A DNA stretch of 64,000 nt from Physella acuta (Eukaryota > Mollusca > Gastropoda > Physidae). A program made the position numbers and the translations under genes. Below, piece after piece: positions 19,431-31,591 of this stretch (position 1 is the first letter of the stretch; each line of letters starts with the position of its first letter). Below the pieces are notes generated by a model, which ran no database searches, was not told where the DNA came from, and worked only from the letters and a program-made list of their open reading frames with translations. Where the stretch lies: the NCBI RefSeq assembly GCF_028476545.1, contig NW_026731780.1, positions 248,001 to 312,000 of the forward strand, given 5' to 3'.

Positions 19431-21411
19431 ATTTTTAATAATTATTTTGATAAGTCAATTTTCTAATCTTTTTTATTACTATTTTCTTTGTGTTAATAAT
19501 AAACTTAAAACCAACTACACGACTTTGTTATTTATATAGTAGTTAGTTTCGAATCGCGAGTTGAATTACCTCCCCTGACACACATTTTTATTCTGGGTTC
19601 GTTTTTTCCATTGTATTTTGGCACTGTTGCTAAAAATAGCGTTTGTGACAAAACATACGGGAAACTCGGTTTGGCGTCTGCTGTACTTGATAGAGCATTC
19701 AATGGCCAACAAGCAGCTGCAAAATTTTTTACGATCTAACATGATTATTGCGGAACTTACGTTAGATTTGTGAAAAGACATGTATATTTCTATAAAACTT
19801 TTATATTTATACTTCTACTTACACAGGTATTTTGATACCTGCAGTTGAGCCATCCATTTATCTTTTAAAATGTATCAGTATAATTTTTTTAACGTTTGTC
19901 AATCGGTCAGGACCATCTGCGCAAAAAACCTCACTCATCTGTTATAGAAAACACCAGCTGAAACAGCGTCGTTAGTTACTAACTACTAAGGGTCTTTAAG
20001 TTCACAGTATTTAATGGGCTAGGTTTCTGTTAATATTTCAGTTACCTATTACTGTTTTGAGTTTCAAATTGTTTTTATTCAAAGTTTGCATTTTTTTTGA
20101 TGTATTAATTTGAAGACTTAACTTTACTAGTGTTTTAGTCAGTTAGTATCTTAAGTCTTAAACTACTCTTAGTCTTAAACTTAAGTTACTAAAAGTTAGT
20201 TATAGATAAAGATAAAATTAATATAGATTAGATCTTCTAGTCTACAGATCTACTTTTAACTTTGTGTTGTAATATGTCCTAGCTTAAAACTAAGATTATT
20301 GTAATTACTAATTAGTGCTAATTTGTTTATTTAGGCTAAGAAAACTAGTTCTTATAGTTACAGCTACTTAGGCCTAAATTGGCCTAAGTGTAATTGTGCT
20401 AGTTGTTTTCATACTTTTTTATAGGGCCTAGTTGATTAAAAAGTATGTTGTAAATAAAAGATAACTAGATCTTCATAGATTATATCAGTAGTCAATTTTA
20501 TCTTTATTTTTGGAAACAAAATTAAAAAAAAAAACTGAATAAAAGATCCTGAAACAGAATTCTATGATCTTATAAAACTATCCACAAGATGCATTTTCAT
20601 GGAAAAAAGGCCATATTTTTAGACTGTTTTTAGAAGGAGTAGGCAAAAAAGGAGGGTTAGTAAATATAAAGAGAGAGTTGGCTTTAAAATCCATTATAAC
20701 AACATTTATGTTACTTCATCTAGAACCATCTCAAAAGTTCAAAAACAGAAGAAACAACTATCTCGTAACTGGAATGAAATTGTAACTAGAGAAACTCTGG
20801 CTGGCCCGACTACGCGCTTCGGAACGAACAATTTCATTTTGATTTTTTTTTAAAGAATGTTTTCGTGCATTTAATCAAATATGTAACCGAGTTGGCACTT
20901 AGTTTAACCATTTTTGAGTACTTCCCGCCAAAGGTTGCATAACTTACTCAACTTTGAGAGGAAAGCTGTATTTCAGAAAATCGAAGGTATGTTGACCATC
21001 ATGTTGAACCTCCACAGAAGAATGGAGAACCCTAATGGATTAGTACATTATTTTTTAACTGTGCCAGGATTTTCTATAGTTGCTAACTGAATTCCTATAG
21101 TATTTAAATGCCAAATAGCACATTTTGTATAGTTTAAATTGTATCTTTCTCCATTATTTTTTTATTTGGGTGTTCGGATTTATGATTTTGTCGGTTTGCC
21201 TCATAACGACTATCAATATTATTTAATAGAAAAAGATCAATTTGGCCCATCTAATTGATGATAATAGGCATTATATGTAGAATCTAGTGTTTAATTGTAA
21301 TATTCTTTATATCTAGACTATATCCCTTTCTTGTTTTTTTTATTCTTCAGTGTCAAAAGCTTTGAATAATTTTTTAAGAAACCAATTTAACAGCCCAAAA
21401 ATCTTTCAATA
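19431..21411. other. 2 kb without recognisable gene
   Basis: AT-rich DNA with several TAGATC/CTAGATC motifs (for example 20,230-20,260 and 20,465-20,480). I see no ORF above background, RNA gene or clear terminal inverted repeat. It could include the 5' flank of the pogo element at 21,412. Confidence 0.5.
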
Positions 21412-23095
21412 TGTCTGGTAAAATAAAAACCTTTCATAATGAAGACAAAATTAAGGCGGCGATGGAGAGTGTGAAAAATAGATCTATCTCAAGTTAGACA
21501 AGCTGCCAGAAGTTTTGGAATTCCACCTACAACCCTGCACGACAAGGTCCATGGGAAAAGCCCATTAGTCCTAAAAGAAAACACCCTCCTCACCAGCGAG
21601 GAGGAGACCAACCTGGAAAAATGGTTAATTAAGCTGGCCGATAGAGGCTTTGGTAAGACTAATGAAGAGGTGAGGGAAACAGCCCGGGTGATATGCCAAT
21701 AGAGGATGGACAAAGAAGTAAAAATGCCAGGGTACAAGTGGTTTACAGGATTTCTTCGTCGCCATCCAAACCTGTCCCGGAGGACCCTGATGTCCTTAGG
21801 GAGAGAAAGGGCAGTTATACCCCCTCAAGCGGTTGAGAAATGGTTTAAAAACCTAAAGGGGTCTATTGCTGAGCAAGACAAAGCAATACTAGACAGCCCA
21901 GAAAGAATATTCAATGCTGATGAGACGGGGTTTTCCTTCGATGTTAAAAGAAAAATTGTCGCTTGCAAAGGGTCTAAACATGTGTACACTGTCTCATCCA
22001 ATAACAAGACCCAAGTGACAGTCCTAGCGTGTGCCAGTGCCTCAGGTCAATATATCCAGCCTTTGTTAATTTTTCCTTACAAAAGGATACCCAACAAGAA
22101 CCTGCTACAGGACTTTCCTGAGGCATACCTACAGGTTTCCGACAATGGCTGGATTACTGCCAGCATTTTTCACATATGGATAAGGGATTGCTTTTTACCA
22201 TCTATTGTCAACATACCAAAGCCGGTTTTGTTGCTGGTCGATGGACATACGAGCCACACATCTCTTGTGGAAACACTGGAGCTCTGTGCTGAAAATGGCA
22301 TAATCCTGTATTGCCTGCTGCCTCACGCTAGCCACCTCATTCAACCACTTGACCAGGCTTTCTTTGGTTCAATAAAACGTTCCTGGACGGATGCTGCTCG
22401 CCAACACACGTGGGCCACTGGTGAAGGAGTCAACCTTGAAAGCTTCGGGAAGGTGTTGAAACCTGTGTGGACAAAAGCCGCAACGCCAAGCAATGCATCA
22501 CATAGTTTTAAGGCTGCGGGGATTTACCCATTCAACCCCGACAAAGTATTGATGTCCGGCAAATTCTGCCCAAGTGAAGTTTATTCGTCGGGTGATGCCC
22601 CATTAGCGGACCACTCACTTGAAGGCTAAAATCCCTCTGTGTCAACTGTCTTGTCTGATTCTCCACTCCCTTTACCATCTCACACCTCAGCAACTCTTTC
22701 CACCCCGATAAATTCTTTCACTGTCGTTCCTTCAGTTAGCGAAACATTCTAATTTCCTGATGAAAAGTGTTATAAAAAATTCCTCACACTTACAAATCTA
22801 TTGCAAGCAAGTTTTGAGGTGGGACCTAAGCCACAACCAAGAGCAACAGTCACTGCCGACGACTTGTTCAAGCTACCACATACTGGAGGAAAAATTTACT
22901 ATTTCCCCAGCAGTCGAACAATTAATGACTTCGACAGCAGAAGTACGGTTAAGTTACAGTTCTGAGAATGATACACCAACTGAGGAAATACAATTTGACA
23001 CATTGGAATGTACACAATCAGCAAAGAACTTGAAACATCTGAAGGCAAAAAAAACTTTAGAAATGATTGTCGTAATTGCCAGAAAAAAAGAGTAA
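21412..23095 (+). pseudogene. pogo/Tigger-type transposase, nearly complete
   Basis: The start at 21,412 reads MSGKIKTFHNEDKIKAAMES. After a frame change near 21,480 comes an HTH_psq-type helix-turn-helix (LSQVRQAARSFGIPPTTLHD). A CENP-B-like HTH follows (EEETNLEKWLIKLADRGFGK; KWFTGFLRRHPNLSRRTLMS), with one in-frame TAG at about 21,700. The DDE_1 catalytic domain is open through 22,629. The first Asp lies in FNADETGFS (21,919-21,921), the second in LLLVDGHTSHTS (22,240-22,242) and the third in HLIQPLDQAFFGSIKRSW (22,351-22,353), with 36 residues between the last two. The fold ends at AAGIYPFNPDKV. The variable C-terminal tail (22,630-23,095) is readable only with frame changes. It has about three or four disabling lesions. 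I did not identify the TIRs. Confidence 0.85.
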
Positions 23096-23244
23096 CGTCA
23101 AAATTGTATAAAGACAAAATAAACTTACGTTCTTCGCTACAAAGCAGATCTATAATTTATGAAAACAGTTTTCTAAAACGCAAAATAACGTCTAAAATTT
23201 GTTTTCTAACATTGGTTTTTTTATAGTTTTTTAAAATGCACAAG

Positions 23245-23345
23245 TGTGACGTCGCACTAACTGAACCACCCTCCCCCTCATCTACACCGTCACAAAATTA
23301 CGGACCCCCCCCCCCCCTAGGAGTGTGACGTCATTTATGGACGAA
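23245..23345 (+). repeat. C-rich dispersed repeat ending in GTGACGTCATTTATGGA
   Basis: A poly-C tract (about 23,305-23,320) is followed by AGTGTGACGTCATTTATGGACG. A similar unit lies at 26,990-27,113 (GTGTGGACGTCATAAATGGATG), with a weaker one at 35,010-35,085. It is probably a dispersed repeat family. Its class is unknown. Confidence 0.45.
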
Positions 23346-24700
23346 CCCAAACTGAAAAGTCGGATTACCGCTAATAATCGGAAAAGTCACATCCCTGACT
23401 GAGGGATTGCACAAAAAAAGGCTAGATCTAGACTGTCAATCTTGGGCCTATTTAATATTATTTATTTAAAATTTAAAAGATTGATTTAAAGCTTCATAAG
23501 TAAAAGGGTGAAAACTATACTTATCTGTCTAGTCTAGGCCTATAGAGATGCAGATATTCATAGACTAGATAATCTAGATCTAAATCTAGAGTCCAGATCT
23601 ATTGTTAGCTTTAGCATTGAAGTTGAAGACAAGCGGGAGCGTACTTCTGTCAGCGGATATGGACTAAATCTACGGCGTGGCTGGGTCTTTCTAACTTAAG
23701 ACCGGAACTGGTTAGCCAGGAAGAAATATAAATTTTCGAATCAAATTATAACAATTCGGCTATTTGTTTCTACGCCTCGCAGCGAGATTTTAAAAAATAC
23801 CAAGAGTACCCAAAAAAAAGGGACGATTAAAATAACATTTTAACTGATAATAGAATCAAATTAAGTAGTTTACTGTTAGCCATAAGCTATTAATAATATT
23901 ATATAATAATGTAACTATGTTCAGGACAACATGTTACAGTTTCGAATGAACAATAACAAACTGCACGCTTCTTTGAAGAAAAATCACAGTTGAAAATAGG
24001 CTTTTTTTTGAGCTCGCCTACATCTTTTAGTCCTTTTTATCAGAGTTTACGATTTTAAATAACTTAACAATAGCGAAGTATTTTTTTTAAATATGTTTTT
24101 TTATGATCTAATTAAACTCTTCACCTTTGATTTTAAAAAATACTAGCTGGCAAGTACGAAAGCGATAAGTTAGGCCTACTTTACAACTCATGTAGTTTGC
24201 CAGGTCAAAGTGAATGAAATATGTCAAACGTGTTGTATTATATAAAAAAAAAATCATAAAAAACGTTTTAATAACAAGCTTTTATGTAATAATGCACTAA
24301 AATGTCAAACGTGTAGTATTATACAAGAGCACCAACGATAGGAGACAGTCAGGAAGGGATTATAATACATATAAATCTAGAGTTATTGCTCTTCTTTTAA
24401 ATGGTATATTTTTTACTTCATATGTTAGGTTGGCTTCTGGAAATGTAGACAATAAATAATTGTTCCTTACTTTTGAGTTTAAGTTTATTATAGTCTACCA
24501 GCTGACAAGTCGCGCGTTGCTGCAATTTAAAAAAAAAACACAATTTAATTCAATATAAATCTATGTTTCCAGCTTTAAAAATAACGTATTTGCCGAATTT
24601 CACAAAGTACTTTTCTAGGACCGACTTGAATGAAACCCCACGTCTGAATGAGGTGCCGTACATAAGTCAGTATGGGGCACAGAGTTTCTTCCAGGCATCG
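23346..24700. other. no gene seen
   Basis: AT-rich DNA with TAGATCTAGA-type motifs at 23,410-23,610. The short word ATGTCAAACGTGT is repeated at about 24,221 and 24,302, each followed by GTATTATA. No coding evidence. Confidence 0.45.
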
Positions 24701-24704
24701 CTTC

Positions 24705-24835
24705 GGGTTGAGCCCCTCCCCCCCCCCCCACCCGAAGAAAGTCTACCGCACCCCCCCCCCCCCGAAATAAATGGGATTGATATAGAAATATATACTTTTA
24801 ACAGTGTCCGTCCCCCCCCCCCGAATACATCCAAA
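24705..24835 (-). repeat. G-rich dispersed repeat (reverse orientation)
   Basis: Read on the minus strand it carries GGACGGACACTGTTAAAAG, TATATATTTC, and GCGGTAGACTTTCTTCGGG separated by runs of 9-14 G. The same words occur on the plus strand at 36,420-36,575 in circularly permuted order, as expected for a tandem-repeat family. The open frame across it is a low-complexity artefact. Confidence 0.6.
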
Positions 24836-24889
24836 TAGCAGTCTAATTCGTATACCTAGACTGTAAATAATTTGGCAACGCGGCTTAGA

Positions 24890-24985
24890 ATGTGGTTTTT
24901 TTTTCCAACTCGGTTTGGCGTCCCCCTTATGTCGTCGCCCATGGGGTTCAGTATACCCCTCCTCCTCTAGCTACGCCTCTGAGGG
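24890..24985 (-). mobile_element. possible DNA transposon terminus (hAT-like end)
   Basis: On the minus strand the sequence starts CAGAGGCGTAGCTAGAGGAG, close to the CAGTGGCGTAGCTAG ends common among animal hAT-type elements. A matching partner end was not found, so this may be a fragment. Confidence 0.3.
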
Positions 24986-24999
24986 CTAATATATCTGGG

Positions 25000-25665
25000 C
25001 TGTCAGAAGGATAAACATACAGACTTAAATAAAAGCTCATTAATAATCGGAAAAAAATGATTAATTTATGATTTTTTAATCAAGGGAAGCAACCTAGTAA
25101 CATAAAATTATTTATTTTTTTATCAGTTATCTCTCTTTGTAAACAAACATACTGAAGTATTTAGTCTTCTTTTTTCCCCATTGTTTGGAACATTTAATAG
25201 GAGACTTTTTGTTCTACCGATGGGATAACTAATAATTTACAGCACATTAGTGAATACACGTTATTTTTTCTAATCAATTCTCCAAGACTCGCACAGCAAT
25301 ATATTACAAGCTGAGTGAAACGTCTAGAACTAAAAACCGAGTACAATGTAAAGTATTCAGTGTCGAGCTCCTCATCTAATTGACTCGTTAACAGTTTTTT
25401 TTTGTCAAAGCCCTTTTGATAGGTAGGTTATCTAATTTATCACTCTATTTATCTAAGATAATTAGAGTGATTAACTACACAAACCAGTATGGACTGACAC
25501 AGTTAGTTTCTCGAGGTTTTACAATCACAACAACATTCGACAGTGAACTGACAAGCTTAGTTCATTGATGACAAGTGAAGCGTTGCACAGCTTGCTTGCT
25601 TGGAGTTTTAAAAGTTTGTAAAAAAAAAAAGAAAAGTATAGCACGAATTTCAAACTTCTCTTAAG

Positions 25666-25668
<3 letters not shown>
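25000..25668. other. no gene seen
   Basis: AT-rich DNA, poly-A at about 25,620-25,630, then the (TA)n tract. Nothing recognisable. Confidence 0.45.

Positions 25669-25734
<66 letters not shown>
25669..25734. repeat. (TA)n microsatellite, left of TIR element
   Basis: About 33 TA units directly abutting CAGTGGCGTGCAG. It is the left flank of the element at 25,735-32,404. Confidence 0.95.
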
Positions 25735-25737
<3 letters not shown>

Positions 25738-25798
25738 TGGCGTGCAGACCTATGTAGATGCCCGGGGCAAACTCTAGCGGAAGATGCCCCCATAAATA

Positions 25799-26429
<631 letters not shown>

Positions 26430-26430
<1 letters not shown>

Positions 26431-26600
26431 TCAGACCCTTAATTTAGCTGTAAATTAAATTGTTCTTCTGGCTGCCTCTTTAAATTAAGCCATAGGCTAT
26501 TAACCTCTTTTTGAAGTTGATATTTCAATTTGGAAGGATAAGCCTTTTGATACAAATCATTTAATTTAGCATATTTCGCGGTGTTTTGACTAGCCATTAT
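26430..26600 (-). CDS. short protein-like ORF of unknown function
   Basis: The minus-strand frame from an internal Met at about 26,597 reads MASQNTAKYAKLNDLYQKAY, PSKLKYQLQKEVNSLWLNLK and RQPEEQFNLQLN. The composition is that of a real helical, charged protein, unlike the low-complexity frames around it. It is only about 53 residues and stops at 26,439. It could be an exon or fragment of a transposon gene. I do not recognise the family. Confidence 0.25.
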
Positions 26601-26639
26601 TTCGCACACTTGTAGTCGCATTGACACTGTTATATTACT

Positions 26640-26990
26640 GAGTCCAACGTTGATGCTAGTGTGTATTAACGCCCCCCCCCCCTCCTGTCCCACACCTGAA
26701 CAGGGACAGCGTGCTATGCCCCCCCCCCCCCTCCACCCTTCTCCCGTCTCACAACTGAACTGGGATGACCCCGTCTACCTAGAGACGTGCAGGCTAGGGG
26801 CAATGCAGGTCGCCTGGTATTTGACATGGGATGCACATGTGGGGAAACAGGTAATTGGATCCTATTGTATTCGAGGTTAAGCCAGGGCATAGACCCAAGC
26901 TGGGTGGTAGGCCAGAGAGATAGGACAGCTGAACGTTAGCTTCGCAAGGAAATATTTTTCTTTCACACTACCAAAAATAATGTTAGATTT
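26640..26990. other. C-run-rich sequence, no gene seen
   Basis: Two C runs (about 26,671-26,684 and 26,718-26,732), each followed by similar words (CTGTCCCACACCTGAACAGGGA and CCCGTCTCACAACTGAACTGGGA), suggesting a degenerate duplication of about 60 bp. Confidence 0.4.
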
Positions 26991-27113
26991 AATGTGTGGA
27001 CGTCCACATTGGACCAACCCCCCCCCCTCCCCCTGTCCACACGCGTCCACAAAAGTCAATTTTTTTCGGACCCCCCCCCCCCCCAGTGTGGACGTCATAA
27101 ATGGATGACCTCT
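26990..27113 (+). repeat. C-rich dispersed repeat, second copy
   Basis: It carries GGACCAACCCCC, CGTCCACAAAAGT, CGGACCCCC and AGTGTGGACGTCATAAATGG, paralleling 23,245-23,345. Confidence 0.45.
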
Positions 27114-27289
27114 AATTAAGAAGTGTGAGACTTAAGGACAACTTTAGAATGAAGTTAACTCGGCCCGGCCCAGTGTATCAAAACAGTACGGACTTGAAAG
27201 TTTGTATTTAACCGTACACAAAAATCCAAATGGCCATGAATAAAGAATATCATTAGAATAAAAAAAAACCCAATAGGCTGTGTGCTTAA

Positions 27290-27426
27290 TCAGTCTACGA
27301 ATGCCGTTACGTCCACCATAATAAATAAGGATGCCCTACAAACATTATGCAATGAATAGAAACATAATAAAGATGCCCGATAAAATATAAAGCGAACAAG
27401 GGCATAATTACTGTGGGGATGCCATT
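27290..27426 (+). repeat. ATGCCC/GGGCAT tandem array, left part
   Basis: Degenerate units with GATGCCCTACAAAC, AGATGCCCGATAAA, GGGCATAATTACTG and GGGGATGCCATT. The array resumes on the far side of the LTR element at 31,592, so the LTR element landed inside it. Confidence 0.6.
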
Positions 27427-28452
27427 TGTGACGGTAAAACCGTTTAGGCTTACATATATTTTATTCTTCCACCACCCTCTACCTGCTCTATTACTCTCCC
27501 CACCCCTCTACAACTATGTACATTCTTATCTTTCGTCCCCCTCACAGGCTCCTCTCTAGTTGGCTAGATTGTCCACGTGACACACCGCCAATGTTAAGGC
27601 ATATAAGGGGATGCAACAAAGAAATCTCGCACTCTTCCAGGACTGAGCTCAGCTGGTGGTGTCGCACGCGGCGTTGGGGCCGTCGGCCCGACCTCCACGT
27701 GTTTTTTGGGTTTGGTTTTACTTAATTATTTCTTACGTTTACTTTACCAATTTTCATATGCATAGTTGATTAGCATTGTAAAACTAGTTTCAATAAATAT
27801 CATATATATTATCTTGCTGTTATGCATTATTGCTTACATACTGTTACTGTACACTGTTACCCTGTTCGTGGCTTAGTCCATGTGACAGTTGATAACTTAC
27901 CTGATCTACGTAACTAAACTTTACACTGTCCGTGTCTTAGCACACAGGGCATTTAAATACTTATTTGACCTAAACTATTCCTGCCTGTGACGTAATTCCA
28001 CGTGGCAGTTGAGTAGATATTTCAGTTACCTTTTGTACTACTTTTATCCTGCACGTGTGTCAGCCACGGAGCAGTAGATATTATATTATACACAGCCTCA
28101 TTCTATTTTACTACAGGCCGTAAACTGCGGGCATTGAGTTGACCCGTAGTCATCGGACCTGCTATTTTATTCACCGGCCGTAAACCCTTGCCAGAGACAA
28201 GAGGTCATCGGACCTGGTAAAACCCATTATTATTCTAATAAGGCTGTAAACTTTGGGCATTGAATTGACCCTTAGTCATCAGACCTTAATGATATTATTA
28301 CCTCTAGTAAAGCTATACTAGAATCTATATTCCCGGTAAAGAAGCGGCGCAGACCCTCTTACCGGTTGAATACCAGCATTTCACTGATTTTACTGATTAT
28401 ACCAATTAGTACCAATACATTTATTACCACTTTATTTATTATACCGTTAACA
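27427..28452 (+). repeat. 5' LTR
   Basis: 1,026 bp, TG...CA. It holds a TATA-like GGCATATAAGGGG at about 27,597-27,609 and an AATAAA at about 27,792-27,797, so R is probably short and U5 long. U5 contains serial hairpin-forming units beginning CTGTTCGTGG, CTGTCCGTGT, CTGCCTGTGA and CTGCACGTGT (about 27,861-28,080). Three units with GGCCGTAAAC or GGCTGTAAAC and GTCATCGGACC follow (about 28,117-28,290). Confidence 0.95.
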
Positions 28453-28900
28453 TGGGGGCTCGTCAAACTAAATACTAGACACGAGTTAGCCACTCGTATT
28501 TGAATAAATCCTGCTGTTTCACTATTTGAATTTTACTGCTGTTGTTTACTTTGAATTTTCAGAAAAAATATTTCTGTGTGTTATTGCTACCTGCTCAAGA
28601 AGTATTCTGTACAACTGACGGCTGCACAAGAAGGGCAAGACCACTGGAATTGTAGCTAAGTGTCAAGTTTTAGCTTTTGACTCTGACTTACTACGTTGAT
28701 TCCTTTAGTTTTAAATTTTAAAACTGGTCCCCAATTCTTGTAGTTAGCTTAGTAGTCTATTATTTGTAGAATAGGCCTACTTCTGTTAGTCTGTCAAATA
28801 CTTTTCTTTTAGTTAGTTTTATTGTTAGGCGTAACCCGGTACACGGCTTGAGCACACGCGTGTCACGTTACCAGTGTCAACGTCCTAGCCAGGCTGCATA

Positions 28901-29893
28901 ATGAGTGGCTCCACTAGCATCCCCGCCCTTATCAGGTACGCCATTGACTTTGGCTACGAAGGGGCGGCACTCAGTGCATTTGTTAAACAAAGATACCAAG
29001 AGAATTTAGAAGACTTACATGAAGAAGAGGAACGAAGAAAACAAAGATACCAAGAAAATTTAGAAGACTTACACGAAGAAGAGGAACGAAGAAGATTAGA
29101 CGAAGAAGAACGATTAAATGAACTGCAGTGGGAGGAAGAAATTAAATTAAAAGAGAGAAAATGGGCTATAGAGGCCAAGTTCTATGAATTTGAACGATCG
29201 GAATGGGGTAGTATCGAAACAATAGAAAAACAAGAAGACGAGATGCTAAAAGATACCAGCATATCAATAGCTGAGAGAATTATTATTTTTAAGGAACGAA
29301 TAAAAAGAATGACAGAAACGAAAGCACGCTTGCAGATGGCCGAGCAGGCTATGCTTGAGCAGCTGAAAAACATGACCATAGAACCTAAACCAACACCCGC
29401 AACTACACCCGACACACCAACCGTACCAGATATTCAGAATCATGATGCTACACTGAGCCATAAAAGAGACTTAATTAAAATTACTTCCACTGCCCCGACT
29501 GAATCATCAATAAACACAACACCGGATGCTCCGGTCGACCTTAATTACACAGCACGTCAAGAGCCGAGGAGACAAAACAACAAACCAACCACTGTCAGCC
29601 TTATCGGCCCCATGGTTCTACCCACCATAGGCCTACATACTAAACCTTACCAGCCCCTCGCTAATGGAAAAAAATTCGCCGACGAGAGAAGAATCGCTCT
29701 GGGTCCAAAACCCCGCCCACCTACACACACCTTGATGAAACAAAAGTCCAAGGACACCGGCCTAAGTTATCGGGAGACGTGCCGTCTGCTCTATAGCTGT
29801 TGTGCTGTGGTCTACCCATCTCTCATTACTGGCGCTTTACCCTTTACCACCCACCCCATACTGAGTTTTGACAAGTCACTAAGCATAACTTAG
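28901..29893 (+). CDS. gag-like ORF of the LTR retrotransposon
   Basis: 330 residues. The N terminus (SIPALIRYAIDFGYEGAALS, AFVKQRY) followed by a long Glu/Arg-rich coiled coil resembles the start of Gag in many invertebrate Gypsy-type elements. A unit of about 18 residues (QRYQENLEDLHEEEERR) is present twice in tandem near residues 28-62. The coiled coil runs to about residue 165, then a Pro/Thr-rich linker (EPKPTPATTPDTPTVP) and a basic C-terminal part. I see no zinc knuckle. It sits about 450 bp after the 5' LTR. The capsid assignment is inferred from position and composition. Confidence 0.55.
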   Translation: MSGSTSIPALIRYAIDFGYEGAALSAFVKQRYQENLEDLHEEEERRKQRYQENLEDLHEEEERRRLDEEERLNELQWEEEIKLKERKWAIEAKFYEFERSEWGSIETIEKQEDEMLKDTSISIAERIIIFKERIKRMTETKARLQMAEQAMLEQLKNMTIEPKPTPATTPDTPTVPDIQNHDATLSHKRDLIKITSTAPTESSINTTPDAPVDLNYTARQEPRRQNNKPTTVSLIGPMVLPTIGLHTKPYQPLANGKKFADERRIALGPKPRPPTHTLMKQKSKDTGLSYRETCRLLYSCCAVVYPSLITGALPFTTHPILSFDKSLSIT

Positions 29894-30560
29894 CTAGTTA
29901 GACTTAGGGTGGAAATTCTTAGTAAGTCATGGTCGATTGCCTGAACTTAGCTCTCTTCCAGCCTTGCACTTAATTGATGCAAGCTGCCCAGTTTAACAAT
30001 AATGAAGCTATTTTATGACTTACTTTGATATATGTTGTATACACAAGCATTGCTTTAAAAAAAGATTCTATGGGCATTTATCATTGTCATATCTTATGTA
30101 ATCATAACTTCATATCTATGCATAAATTTGTTGGTTTCCCTTCTTCTTGCAGTATTTTTCACAGGTTTCCACTGACTTCTTAGACCTGGTTGTCATACTT
30201 CTAAAACAGAACTTGGCGTTAGTTAATTTCCTGAATACAATGTAAACTTATACTGAACAAAAAAATGTCATTATTCACCGTTGTCTTATTACAATTTACA
30301 TAAAAACAATTTTTGTTTTCTATAGCCTCTAATGGCATATCACAATGTTGTAATTGATGTTGTACTCGCCTATCATGGCCAATGTATACACATTTTTCCT
30401 GTCAATGGCCTATGTTCCAATGTTATTAACTTTTCGTCTAAATACAATGTACATTTACATTTTTGTTTAACTATACTTTGAAAGACACATGAAAAGATAT
30501 TGTTTTATTTCTGGTCCGCTGAAAATTGCGTTACCACGAAATTTTAGCGAGGAAAGGGGG
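29894..30560 (+). other. 3' interior of the LTR retrotransposon, no ORF seen
   Basis: AT-rich untranslated-looking sequence ending in the polypurine tract at about 30,547-30,560, immediately before the 3' LTR. Confidence 0.7.
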
Positions 30561-31586
30561 TGTGACGGTAAAACCGTTTAGGCTTACATATATTTTATTC
30601 TTCCACCACCCTCTACCTGCTCTATTACTCTCCCCACCCCTCTACAACTACGTACATTCTTATCTTTCGTCCCCCTCACAGGCTCCTCTCTAGTTGGCTA
30701 GATTGTCCACGTGACACACCGCCAATGTTAAGGCATATAAGGGGATGCAACAAAGAAATCTCGCACTCTTCCAGGACTGAGCTCAGCTGGTGGTGTCGCA
30801 CGCGGCGTTGGGGCCGTCGGCCCGACCTCCACGTGTTTTTTGGGTTTGGTTTTACTTAATTATTTCTTACGTTTACTTTACCAATTTTCATATGCATAGT
30901 TGATTAGCATTGTAAAACTAGTTTCAATAAATATCATATATATTATCTTGCTGTTATGCATTATTGCTTACATACTGTTACTGTACACTGTTACCCTGTT
31001 CGTGGCTTAGTCCATGTGACAGTTGATAACTTACCTGATCTACGTAACTAAACTTTACACTGTCCGTGTCTTAGCACACAGGGCATTTAAATACTTATTT
31101 GACCTAAACTATTCCTGCCTGTGACGTAATTCCACGTGGCAGTTGAGTAGATATTTCAGTTACCTTTTGTACTACTTTTATCCTGCACGTGTGTCAGCCA
31201 CGGAGCAGTAGATATTATATTATACACAGCCTCATTCTATTTTACTACAGGCCGTAAACTGCGGGCATTGAGTTGACCCGTAGTCATCGGACCTGCTATT
31301 TTATTCACCGGCCGTAAACCCTTGCCAGAGACAAGAGGTCATCGGACCTGGTAAAACCCATTATTATTCTAATAAGGCTGTAAACTTTGGGCATTGAATT
31401 GACCCTTAGTCATCAGACCTTAATGATATTATTACCTCTAGTAAAGCTATACTAGAATCTATATTCCCGGTAAAGAAGCGGCGCAGACCCTCTTACCGGT
31501 TGAATACCAGCATTTCACTGATTTTACTGATTATACCAATTAGTACCAATACATTTATTACCACTTTATTTATTATACCGTTAACA
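30561..31586 (+). repeat. 3' LTR
   Basis: 1,026 bp, the same length as the 5' LTR and almost identical to it. It is followed by the CCATT target duplication. Confidence 0.95.
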
Positions 31587-31591
31587 CCATT

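Larger units (their letters stand above)
27427..31586 (+). mobile_element. LTR retrotransposon, Ty3/Gypsy-like, incomplete
   Basis: 4,160 bp bounded by two 1,026-bp direct repeats (27,427-28,452 and 30,561-31,586) that start TGTGACGG and end GTTAACA. The 5-bp target duplication CCATT lies at 27,422-27,426 and 31,587-31,591. The first 12 bases after the left LTR, TGGGGGCTCGTC, match a tRNA-Pro-type primer binding site. A polypurine stretch (GCGAGGAAAGGGGG) precedes the right LTR. The 2.1-kb interior holds one gag-like ORF (28,901-29,893). No protease, reverse transcriptase or integrase is visible, so it is incomplete and would depend on a relative. I noticed only one difference between the LTRs, which implies a very recent insertion. 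Family assignment rests on the gag-like N terminus and is moderate. Confidence 0.9.

Noticed and set aside
28954-29461. Minus-strand Ser-rich ORFs over the gag-like gene
   Set aside because: They are antisense shadows of the coiled-coil region.
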